NCBI RefSeq assembly: GCF_024606225.1
Contig: NZ_JAGRPU010000018.1
Span: 55,614-119,613, forward strand
Source of the DNA: Endozoicomonas sp. ISHI1
Lineage (GTDB): Bacteria > Pseudomonadota > Gammaproteobacteria > Pseudomonadales > Endozoicomonadaceae
DNA length: 64,000 nt
Direction: 5' to 3'
Positions 46,429 to 54,934 of this stretch are shown piece by piece. How positions within the stretch are numbered: position 1 is the first letter of the stretch; the number at the start of each line of letters is the position of its first letter. The notes under the pieces are model-generated. The model ran no database searches and was not told the origin of the DNA. It saw nothing but the letters and a program-made list of their open reading frames with translations. The translations under genes and the position numbers were made by a program.

Positions 46429-47634
46429 ATGAAAATTTGCGTTAAATCACTAACACTATTCACGTGCTTATTTTTTATAAGCTCATTGGCTCATTCAGGC
46501 TTATCGAAAGAAGAACAATTTAACTTATTGAACCACTACAATAACGCATCGTTAGTTGAAGATAGCCTGAAACTGCTCATTAGTAGTTCCAGGCTGGCAG
46601 TCTCCACTGTAATCAATTATGGATTCTGGTACGGCATCTGCAGATCACCCGAGGTGGTAACTGCCCTAACGGGTCGCTTTGACCTGCCTCGCACAGAGGA
46701 AAGTGAATTACAGGAGGTCAAAGCATCTTTTTGCAACCAACTCGCAGCCGTTATCACCTCCACTGAAGTTGCTTTAACCGGGCACCTATCACTCTGGCCC
46801 CTTGAGCTAACCTGGTGGCAGCCACTGCGATTTGCAGGAACAGCATACGTTGGTTATCAAACATACACGAACTGTCCTTTTTATCCTGCCGCCGTTATGA
46901 CTGCGGCATACTTAAGCCATGAGGAAGTGGCAAGAAACGTAGCCGGAGCCACTACCATCCGAGCTTTAAGGCATAAGGACATAGGCAAAACCCAACCTTT
47001 AAATTATGCCCTTAGTGAATATAAAATGTTGTCATCAGTCGCTGGCATTATAGTCGGGGCAATAGTCTATAAAAAGATGCTCAACAGAGGTTTAACTTCT
47101 GTGAAAGCAGCCTTTGCTTACATGATATCTGCTTCATTGACGAAGACATTATCAACAATATGCTCTCTTTCATTACCTAATTCAGGCAGTGCTGATAGAG
47201 TCGAGAAAGAAGCAGGTGCCATAGCAGCAGCTGGAGCCGGAGCAATAGCCGGATCGGTGGCAGCAGCCGGAACCATAGCTCTTTGGTGGCATGGAGATCT
47301 ATTCCTGGATACAGCTACACTTAGCACCATTGCCTTTGCCATAGTTATACCTGCACACTATCACATAGACGTAGCCAGAGCCGTAGTCGGAATGACATAC
47401 GGAGTCGTTTTCTTGCAATTTCTATTGCAACAAAGCCTGGAACTGGACTCAAGGCATTTAATGAGAAACATCGCGATTACTCTGGCTCCTGCATTAGCTC
47501 TCGCTTTGTTCAATGGACTTTCAAACCATGCTGTTTATGGTGTCACACTTGAAGAAAGTTTCACAGAAACCACCCGTAACCAGTGGAAGAAGTTTTATGC
47601 TCCTTTGGATTATTTGTACACCTTGTTTCATTGA
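46429..47634 (+). CDS. Paralogue family protein P6
   Basis: 401 residues. Signal MKICVKSLTLFTCLFFISSL. Long subfamily (LTWWQPLRF). The variable half differs from the other copies: AAAGAGAIAGSVAAAGTIAL core, then LWWHGDLFLDTATLS. Ends NQWKKFYAPLDYLYTLFH, the only copy with terminal His. Shares residues around AYVGYQTYT with P8. Confidence 0.8.
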   Translation: MKICVKSLTLFTCLFFISSLAHSGLSKEEQFNLLNHYNNASLVEDSLKLLISSSRLAVSTVINYGFWYGICRSPEVVTALTGRFDLPRTEESELQEVKASFCNQLAAVITSTEVALTGHLSLWPLELTWWQPLRFAGTAYVGYQTYTNCPFYPAAVMTAAYLSHEEVARNVAGATTIRALRHKDIGKTQPLNYALSEYKMLSSVAGIIVGAIVYKKMLNRGLTSVKAAFAYMISASLTKTLSTICSLSLPNSGSADRVEKEAGAIAAAGAGAIAGSVAAAGTIALWWHGDLFLDTATLSTIAFAIVIPAHYHIDVARAVVGMTYGVVFLQFLLQQSLELDSRHLMRNIAITLAPALALALFNGLSNHAVYGVTLEESFTETTRNQWKKFYAPLDYLYTLFH

Positions 47635-47746
47635 TAGTGCTCAATCTTGTAGCGGATGTAATTAAAGAATCAGGTTACTTCTGGCAGGTAAGGTTTGACT
47701 GATCATTTGCTAATCAAATCAGTCACCCTGATCAAGAGCATGAATG

Positions 47747-48958
47747 ATGAAAAAAACCGGCAAACTAATTCCTCTATGTTCATGCCTATTATTGATATAC
47801 TCAGTCGCTCATTCAAGCGTATCGAAAGAAGAACAATTTAACTTATTGAGCCACCACAATAATACATCATTAATTGAAGACGGTCTGAAACTGGTCGGTG
47901 GTAGTTCCGGGCTGGCAGTTTCTACCCTGATCAGTTACGGATTCTGGTACAGCATCTGCAAATCAACCGAGTGGGTATCTACCCATACGATTCGGTTTAG
48001 TCTGTCTGGTACAGAGCAAAATGAGTTACAAAAAGTCAATTCTTCTTTTTATAATCAACTCGCAGCCCTTATCACCTCCACTGAGATTGCTTTGGCCGGA
48101 CACTTATCACTCTGGCCTCCGGATCAGCCCTGGTGGCAGCCTCTGAGATTTGTAAGAACAGGACTCGTTATTTATAACACATACACTACTGACGACCCTC
48201 ATTTTATACCCTTAATAGCTATGACTTACTTTACACGTGAGACAGTGGCAAGAACGGTAGCCGGAGCCTGTACCGTAGAGACTTTGAGGCATCGTGCCAG
48301 ACGTTCAATCCAACCTGAAGATTATACCTACAGTGAATATGCCATGGTGAAATCAGTCGCTGGCCTTATGGTCGCGACCATCGTTTATGACAAGTGGGTC
48401 ACCAAAGGCTCTTCACATATAGAAGCAATCTTTCCTTATCTGGTGCTTGCTTCATTGGCAGAAACAATATTAGCAACGGGCTCTTTTTCAGTCGTTAATT
48501 CAGGCGTTAGTAGTACAGTCAATGTAGAAGCAGAAGCCGAAGCCTTAGCCGGATCAATAGCCGGAGCCACAGTTGGAGTCACGGGAACCCTATCTTCTGA
48601 GGCCTTAAACCTGTTCCTTTTCGCAGCCGCATTCAGGACTCTGGTACTCTCCCTACCTGCAGTTGAATCGTTATCCGGAGTTGAAGACACTGTTCTGACT
48701 GGTGCAATGGCCGGACTCGCAATCGGAGCCGGAGTCATGGATCTTATGTTAATAAAAAAACCAGAACCGGACTCAAACCATTTATTGAGCAACGTCGCTA
48801 TAATCTTGATTCATGCATTCACCCTTGCTCTGACCAATGGCTTTTCAAACAATGCTCTATATGGCGTCTCGCTGGAAGAAAGTTTTTCCGAAACAGCCCG
48901 CAACCAATGGCAGAAGGTTTATGTTCCACTGGATTATTTGTACACCTTGTTTAATTAA
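47747..48958 (+). CDS. Paralogue family protein P7
   Basis: 403 residues from the second of two adjacent ATG codons, the one that aligns with the other copies. Near-identical to P3 after residue 25, but with its own signal segment (KLIPLCSCLLLIYSVAHSSV). Lacks the second Cys like P3. The spacer to P6 is only 109 bases with no family promoter, so it may be read with P6. Confidence 0.8.
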   Translation: MKKTGKLIPLCSCLLLIYSVAHSSVSKEEQFNLLSHHNNTSLIEDGLKLVGGSSGLAVSTLISYGFWYSICKSTEWVSTHTIRFSLSGTEQNELQKVNSSFYNQLAALITSTEIALAGHLSLWPPDQPWWQPLRFVRTGLVIYNTYTTDDPHFIPLIAMTYFTRETVARTVAGACTVETLRHRARRSIQPEDYTYSEYAMVKSVAGLMVATIVYDKWVTKGSSHIEAIFPYLVLASLAETILATGSFSVVNSGVSSTVNVEAEAEALAGSIAGATVGVTGTLSSEALNLFLFAAAFRTLVLSLPAVESLSGVEDTVLTGAMAGLAIGAGVMDLMLIKKPEPDSNHLLSNVAIILIHAFTLALTNGFSNNALYGVSLEESFSETARNQWQKVYVPLDYLYTLFN

Positions 48959-49012
48959 GAATGAGTAAGATGCAAGCGACGGATAATTAGATTATGAATC
49001 ACCAAACAATGA

Positions 49013-49041
49013 TGGCGAAAATCCCATTACTGTACTAAAAA
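49013..49041 (+). promoter_or_regulatory. Family promoter before P8
   Basis: TGGCGA, 17 bases ending CTGTAC, TAAAAA. The -10 box is weaker than in the other copies. About 160 bases before the start. Confidence 0.55.
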
Positions 49042-49202
49042 GTCTCATTAAAACAACTAAGTTCCAAGGACTTGTGACAGATTCCTCAGTGTGCTGGCCG
49101 GTTTTTTTACAACTAAAAACAAGCATATTAATAGTGGTACGGGAAGACCAGGTTTGTCGTTTCCTGGCAATAAAACAGTTATTCGAGTTAAGGATATGAA
49201 CA

Positions 49203-50432
49203 ATGAAAACATCCGGTAAACTAATACCACTATTCTCGTGCTTGTTATTGATCTGTTCATTCGCTCACTCAGGCGTATCGAAAGAAGAACAGTTTAACTT
49301 ATTGAGCCACTACAATAATGCATCATTAGTTGGAGACAGTCTGAATCTGTTTATCAGCGGTTCCGGGCTGGCCGTTTCGACCCTGATCCAATATGGATTC
49401 TGGTACGGCATCTGCAAATCACCCGAGGTAGTATCAGCCCTTGCAGGTCGCTTTGACCTGTCAGGCACAGAAGAAAATGAGTTACATGGGATCAGAGCAT
49501 CTTTTTGTCATCAACTCGCAGCCGTTATCACCTCCACTGAAGTTGCCTTAGCCGGGCACCTATCGCCGTGGCCCCTTGAGCTGCCCTGGTGGCAACCACT
49601 GCGATTTGTAGGAACAGCCTACGTTGGTTATCAAACATACACTCACCAGAATCCTTATTCTGCCACCATTAAAACTGCGATTTATTTTACCCATGAGGTA
49701 GTGGCAAGAACCGTAACCGGAGCCAGTGCTATTCGGAGCTTGAGGAAACAGAACACAAGCACAATCCAACCTTTAGATTATGCCCGAAATGAATATTTCA
49801 TGTTGTCATCAACTGCTAGCATGCTGGTCGGAATAATGTTCTATAAAAAGATGCTCGCCATAGGTTCAACATCTTTGGAAGCGGCCATTGCTTACTTGAT
49901 ATCTGCTGGATTGACGGAAACAATATCAGCAATAAGCTATCTTCCAGTACTTAATTCAGACAGTGCTGGTATAGAGGAGAAAGAAGCAAAAGCCATAGCA
50001 GCAGCGGGAAGCGGAGCCATAGCAGCAGCGGGAAGCGGAGCCATAGCCGGATCGATTACTACAGCCATATCCGCGGCCATGGTTTCCTGGGGCAGATCAG
50101 ATCTATCCTTGAACATAGCTGAACTTATCACCATAACCTTAGCTATACCTGACGTTAGACACCTGAATGGAAGTGAGATCTTAATCGGAACGATAGCCGG
50201 AACCGGATCCATACAATTTTTATTTCAACAAAGCCGGATACTGGACTCAGAACATTTAATGAGAAACGGCGCTGTTACCTTGGCTCCTGCATTAGCTCTG
50301 GCTTTAATCAATGGCGTTTCAAACAATGCTGTTTATGGTTACTCACTTGAAGAAAGTCTCACCGAAACAGCCCGTACCCAATGGATGAAGTTTTATGCTC
50401 CTTTGGATTACTTGTACACCTTGTTCAATTAA
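49203..50432 (+). CDS. Paralogue family protein P8
   Basis: 409 residues. Long subfamily (LPWWQPLRF). The Gly/Ala core contains an 8-residue tandem repeat (AIAAAGSG twice), then AIAGSITTAISAAM. Second Cys kept (SFCHQLA). C-terminal block differs slightly (RTQWMKFYAPLDYLYTLFN). Ribosome site aaggatatgaaca before the ATG. Confidence 0.8.
   Translation: MKTSGKLIPLFSCLLLICSFAHSGVSKEEQFNLLSHYNNASLVGDSLNLFISGSGLAVSTLIQYGFWYGICKSPEVVSALAGRFDLSGTEENELHGIRASFCHQLAAVITSTEVALAGHLSPWPLELPWWQPLRFVGTAYVGYQTYTHQNPYSATIKTAIYFTHEVVARTVTGASAIRSLRKQNTSTIQPLDYARNEYFMLSSTASMLVGIMFYKKMLAIGSTSLEAAIAYLISAGLTETISAISYLPVLNSDSAGIEEKEAKAIAAAGSGAIAAAGSGAIAGSITTAISAAMVSWGRSDLSLNIAELITITLAIPDVRHLNGSEILIGTIAGTGSIQFLFQQSRILDSEHLMRNGAVTLAPALALALINGVSNNAVYGYSLEESLTETARTQWMKFYAPLDYLYTLFN
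49991..50038 (+). repeat. 24-base in-frame tandem duplication in P8
   Basis: Two perfect copies of gccatagcagcagcgggaag plus cgga. A third partial unit (gccatagccgga) follows. It expands the Gly/Ala core by eight residues, at the same place in the protein as the P4 duplication. Confidence 0.85.
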
Positions 50433-50493
50433 CAACGAGTTCGATGCGAGCGACGGCCAATTAAATTTCATCTTATGAATGAGCAAACAATGA

Positions 50494-50522
50494 TAGCGTG
50501 AATTACATTGCTGTACTATAAG
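50494..50522 (+). promoter_or_regulatory. Family promoter before P9
   Basis: TAGCGT, 17 bases ending CTGTAC, TATAAG. Diverged -35, same spacer length. Confidence 0.55.
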
Positions 50523-50686
50523 GAAAGCCTCATGAAAACAACAAAATTCTAAGGACTTATGACTCGTTCCTGCGCGTGCTGATCGGGTTTTCACAACCAC
50601 AAACAAGCAGGTTTGTGGCGGTACGGGAAAACTCGCTTTGTCGTTTTCTGATAATAAGTCAGTTACTCAAATTAAGGATATGAATA

Positions 50687-51904
50687 ATGAAAACATCCGG
50701 TAAACTAATACCGTTATTCTCATGCTTGTTATTTATCTGTTCGGTTGCTCACTCAAGCGTATCGAGAGAAGAACAGTTTAATTTATTGAGCCACTACAAT
50801 AATACATCGTTAGTTGAAGATAGTCTGAAACTGGTGAGCAGCAGTTCCGGGCCGGCGGCTTCCACCGTGATCAATTACGGACTCTGGTACGGCATCTGCA
50901 AAACAACGGGGCTGGTCGCTACCCTTTCCGGTCGCTATGACCTGTCTGTCACAGATCAAAATGAGTTACAAGAGGTCAAATCATCTTTTTGTAATCAACT
51001 CGCTGCCGTTATCACCTCCACCGAGGTTGCTTTAGCCGGTCGCGTATCACCCTGGCCCCTTGAGACACCTTGGTGGCAGCCAATGCGATTTGTAGGAACA
51101 GCCTACAGTGCTTATGAAGCATACACTCATCGTGATCCTTATCTTATACCCATAAGGACTACGGCTTACTTTACCCATGAGGTAGTGGCAAGAACAGTAG
51201 CTACAGCCACCGCTGTCGGGGGTTTAAGGTATCAGAATGAAAGTACAATCGCACCTTTTGACTATGCCCGCGCTGAATATAACATATTGTCATTTATTGC
51301 TGGCATGATGGTCGGAACAATAGTCCATGAAAAAATGATCGCCAGAGGTTTCTCGCCGGGAAAAGCAGCTTTTGGTCACATTGTATCCAGCGTATTGACA
51401 GACGGAATATTATTAATAAGTTATCTCTTAAAACAAATTTCAGACGATGATATTAGAGTTGAGACAGCAACGGCAGCAGAAGTCTTAGCCGGAACGGGAA
51501 CCATAGCTGGGTCATGGGCCACAGCCGTAGTCGGAGCCGTAGATTCTGCGCAATCACCAAATTCATTATTCTCGGGTCAATTCGCAGTACCCATGTTCGT
51601 GGCTATGCGTCTGACTCCTGCCAGAACTGAACTATGGTCCGTCGTTGGAATGATCACCGGATCGATAGCCGGATCGGGAGTTATGTACCTTCTGTGGCAA
51701 CAACACTCAAAACTCGACTCAAACCATTTATTGAATAATGTTGCTCTTACCCTGGCTCCTGCATTGGCGCTCGCCCTGATCAATGGCTTTTCAGACAATG
51801 CGGTGTATGGCTACTCACTGGAAGAGAGTTTCACCGAAACAACCCGTAACCAATGGAAGAAATTTCACGCTCCTTTGGATTACTTGTATACCTTGTTTAA
51901 TTGA
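50687..51904 (+). CDS. Paralogue family protein P9
   Basis: 405 residues. Twin of P11 over most of its length, including a distinctive variable part (ILLISYLLKQISDDDIRVET, then AAEVLAGTGTIAGSWATAVV). Both use SREEQ in place of SKEEQ. Long subfamily (TPWWQPMRF). C-terminus NQWKKFHAPLDYLYTLFN with His for Tyr, shared only with P11. Confidence 0.8.
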   Translation: MKTSGKLIPLFSCLLFICSVAHSSVSREEQFNLLSHYNNTSLVEDSLKLVSSSSGPAASTVINYGLWYGICKTTGLVATLSGRYDLSVTDQNELQEVKSSFCNQLAAVITSTEVALAGRVSPWPLETPWWQPMRFVGTAYSAYEAYTHRDPYLIPIRTTAYFTHEVVARTVATATAVGGLRYQNESTIAPFDYARAEYNILSFIAGMMVGTIVHEKMIARGFSPGKAAFGHIVSSVLTDGILLISYLLKQISDDDIRVETATAAEVLAGTGTIAGSWATAVVGAVDSAQSPNSLFSGQFAVPMFVAMRLTPARTELWSVVGMITGSIAGSGVMYLLWQQHSKLDSNHLLNNVALTLAPALALALINGFSDNAVYGYSLEESFTETTRNQWKKFHAPLDYLYTLFN

Positions 51905-51965
51905 CAAGACGCCCTGACATCCTTCACAGGCGCAAGGCTTTGAGCTTATTCAACACTTCCGGTAA

Positions 51966-51994
51966 ATGGCGAAATTTCCGTTGCTGTACTATAT
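51966..51994 (+). promoter_or_regulatory. Family promoter before P10
   Basis: TGGCGA, 17 bases ending CTGTAC, TATATC. About 190 bases before the disrupted normal start of P10. Confidence 0.6.
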
Positions 51995-52182
51995 CGTCTC
52001 TTGGCAGCAGCAAGACTCAAAGAACCCGGACCGAATGAGAGACTCCTATGTGCGCTGGTCATGATTTTACAGTTACAAAAAACAAACTACTCCCGGTTCG
52101 GGAAGATTCGGTTCGTCATTTACTGACCAAGAAATTAGTTGCCCGAATTAAAGACACAAGCAATGAAAACATTCCTAAATTA

Positions 52183-53376
52183 ATGCCGCTGTTCTTGTGC
52201 TTGTTAATTATCTGTTCGGTGGCTCATTCAGGTATATCGAAAGAAGAACAATTCAACTTATTAAGTCACTACAATAATGCATCGTTAGTTGAAGACAGTC
52301 TGAAACTGGTCACCAGTGGTTCCGTGCTAGCCGTTTCCACCGTGATCAATTACGGATTCTGGTACGGCATCTGCAAATCACCTGAGCTGGTCTCTTCCCT
52401 TGCAGCTCGCTTTGGTCTGAATGGCCCAGAGAGAAATGAATTACAAGAATTCAAATCTTCTTTCTGTAATCAACTCGCAGCCGTCATCACTTCCACTGAG
52501 GCTGCAATAGCAGGACAAGTATCACCTTCGTCCCCTGAGCTGCAATGGTGGCGACCACTTCGATATGTTGGAACCGCATACATTGGTTATCGAGCATATA
52601 CAAAATGCGATCCTGGTTTTATACCCATAATGACTGCGGCTTATTTTACCCATGAAATGGTGGCAAGAACGGTAGCCGGAGCTATCACCATACAAGCTTT
52701 AAGGTATCCTGACAGACCTTCAATCCAACCTGTAAATTATACCTGTCGTGAATATGCCGTATTGAAATCAATCACATGCGTGATGTTCGGGGCAATGCTT
52801 TATAACAAGTTTCTCGCCACAGGCTCTTCAACGGATAAGGCAATCTATGCTTATCTTGCGCTTGCTTCATTGATAGAGTTAGTACTGCCCGTGAGCCATT
52901 TTTCAGCATCTCATTCAGGCAATGCCCATGCAGTCGAGCTACAAGCAGGAGCCGAAACCTTAGCGGGGTCAATGGCCACAGCCTCAGCCGGAGCCTTCTT
53001 TGTTGGGATCTTTGACTTAGCATTGTCCACAGCCGTAGCAGGTTATATGGTCTTCTCACTCAGTAAAACTGAATTTTTATCCGGAGTTGAAGACGAAGTC
53101 CTGTCTGGAGCTTTAGTCGGAGCTGGAGTCGGATTCGGAGTCGGATTCGGAGTCCTGATACTTCTGTTAAAACAAAACTTAGAGCTAGACTCAAACCGTT
53201 TATTGAGAAACATCGCTATTACCCTGGCTCCTGCCTTGGCTATCGCTCTGATCAATGGCTTTTCAAACAACATAGTGTATGGCTACTCACTTGAAGACAG
53301 TTTTTCCGAAACCGCCCATAACCAGTGGAAGAAGTTTTATGTTCCTTTGGATTACTTGTACACCTTGTTTAATTAA
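52183..53376 (+). CDS. Paralogue family protein P10 (start region altered)
   Basis: 397 residues from the ATG at 52183 (MPLFLCLLIICSVAHSG). The ATG used by the other copies is present at 52163 but a one-base loss puts it out of frame (stop after six codons). The frame is also open far upstream to an ATG at 52048, which would give 442 residues. So expression is uncertain. The core carries a 12-base repeat (GVGFGVGFGV). Otherwise a normal long-subfamily copy. Confidence 0.7.
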   Translation: MPLFLCLLIICSVAHSGISKEEQFNLLSHYNNASLVEDSLKLVTSGSVLAVSTVINYGFWYGICKSPELVSSLAARFGLNGPERNELQEFKSSFCNQLAAVITSTEAAIAGQVSPSSPELQWWRPLRYVGTAYIGYRAYTKCDPGFIPIMTAAYFTHEMVARTVAGAITIQALRYPDRPSIQPVNYTCREYAVLKSITCVMFGAMLYNKFLATGSSTDKAIYAYLALASLIELVLPVSHFSASHSGNAHAVELQAGAETLAGSMATASAGAFFVGIFDLALSTAVAGYMVFSLSKTEFLSGVEDEVLSGALVGAGVGFGVGFGVLILLLKQNLELDSNRLLRNIAITLAPALAIALINGFSNNIVYGYSLEDSFSETAHNQWKKFYVPLDYLYTLFN

Positions 53377-53437
53377 CAATGAATGAGATGCAAGCAACGG
53401 CTAATTAGATTTTATCTTATAAATCGCCAAACAATGA

Positions 53438-53466
53438 TGGCGAAAATTACATTGCTGCACTATAAA
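53438..53466 (+). promoter_or_regulatory. Family promoter before P11
   Basis: TGGCGA, 17 bases ending CTGCAC, TATAAA; identical boxes to the P4 promoter. Confidence 0.7.
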
Positions 53467-53626
53467 GCCTCATGAAAACAAAAAAGTTCTATGGACTTAT
53501 GACTTATTCCTGCGTGTGCTGGTCATTTTTTTACAACGACAAACAAGCAGGTTAATAGTTTTTCGGGAAGATCCGATTTGTCGTTTTCTGACAATAAAAC
53601 AGTTACTCGAGTTAAGGATATGAATA

Positions 53627-54850
53627 ATGAAAACATCCGGTAATCTAATACCGCTATTCTCATACTTGTTATTGATCTGTTCGATCGCTCACTCAAGCGT
53701 ATCGAGAGAAGAGCAGTTTAATTTATTGAGCCACTACAATAATGCATCGTTAGTTGAAGATAGTCTGAAACTGGTGAGCAGCAGTTCCGGACTAGCCGTT
53801 TCCACTGTAATCAACTACGGATTCTGGTACGGCATCTGCAAAACAACGGGGCTGGTCGCTGCCCTTTCCGGTCGGTTTGGCCTGTCCGGCACAGAGCAAA
53901 ATGAGTTACAAGAGGCCAAATCATCTTTTTGTAATCAACTCGCTGCCGTTATCACCTCCACCGAGGTGGCTTTAGCCGGTCGCGTATCGCCCTGGCCTCT
54001 TGAGACGCCCTGGTGGCAGCCACTGCGATTTGTAGGAACAGCATACAGTGCATATGAAGCATACACTAACCGCGATCCCTATCTTATACCCATAATGACT
54101 ACGGCTTACTTTACCCATGAGGTGATGGCAAGAACGGTAGCCGGAGCCACTACTGTCGGGGGTTTAAGGTACCAGAATGAAAGTACAATCCAACCTTTGG
54201 ACTATACCCACACTGAATATAAAATGTTGTCATTTTTCACTGGCATGATGGTCGGGACAATAGTCCACGAGAAAATGATTGCCAGAGGTGTCTCTCCGGG
54301 AAAAGCAGCTTTTGGTTACATCATATCTGCCGTATTGACAGACGGAATATTATTAATAAGTAATCTCTCAAAACGTATTTTAGACGGTGATATTAGAGTT
54401 GAAACAGCAACGGCAGCAGAAGTCTTAGCCGGAACCGGAGCCATAGCTGGGTCATGGGCCACAGCTACAGTCGGAGTCGTAAATGTTGCGCAATCACCAA
54501 ATTCATTATTCTTGGGCCACGTCACATTAGCCAACTTGTTTGTGGCAGAAAGTCTGACTGCTACTGTTCGAACTGAACTATGGTGCGCCGCTGGAATGGC
54601 GACGGGATCGGTAGTCGGAAGCGAAGTTGTGCATCTTCTGTGGCAACAACGCTCAAGACTGGATTCAAACCATTTATTGAATAACGTTGCTCTTACCCTG
54701 GCTCCTGCCTTGGCTCTCGCTCTGATCAATGGCTTTTCAAACAACATAGTCTATGGCTACTCACTGGAAGAGAGTTTCAGCGAAACAGCTCGTAACCAAT
54801 GGAAGAAATTTCATGCTCCTTTGGATTATTTGTACACCTTGTTTAAATAA
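53627..54850 (+). CDS. Paralogue family protein P11
   Basis: 407 residues, last copy. Twin of P9. Signal MKTSGNLIPLFSYLLLICSI. Long subfamily (TPWWQPLRF). Variable part LLISNLSKRILDGDIRVETA; C-terminus KKFHAPLDYLYTLFK. Convergent with polB, 84 bases apart. No clear terminator between them. Confidence 0.8.
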   Translation: MKTSGNLIPLFSYLLLICSIAHSSVSREEQFNLLSHYNNASLVEDSLKLVSSSSGLAVSTVINYGFWYGICKTTGLVAALSGRFGLSGTEQNELQEAKSSFCNQLAAVITSTEVALAGRVSPWPLETPWWQPLRFVGTAYSAYEAYTNRDPYLIPIMTTAYFTHEVMARTVAGATTVGGLRYQNESTIQPLDYTHTEYKMLSFFTGMMVGTIVHEKMIARGVSPGKAAFGYIISAVLTDGILLISNLSKRILDGDIRVETATAAEVLAGTGAIAGSWATATVGVVNVAQSPNSLFLGHVTLANLFVAESLTATVRTELWCAAGMATGSVVGSEVVHLLWQQRSRLDSNHLLNNVALTLAPALALALINGFSNNIVYGYSLEESFSETARNQWKKFHAPLDYLYTLFK

Positions 54851-54934
54851 CAGAGAGTTGATGCGAGGGTGAGAAACGTTACGACCTATGGGTGATGATG
54901 GTTAAAGCCCAGTCTGACACGATGACTTGAAACG

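Noticed and set aside
38857..54850. Reading the P array repeats as a CRISPR or simple satellite
   Set aside because: The repeats are whole coding genes of about 1.2 kb with conserved frames and promoters, not short spacers. No CRISPR array was seen anywhere in the window.
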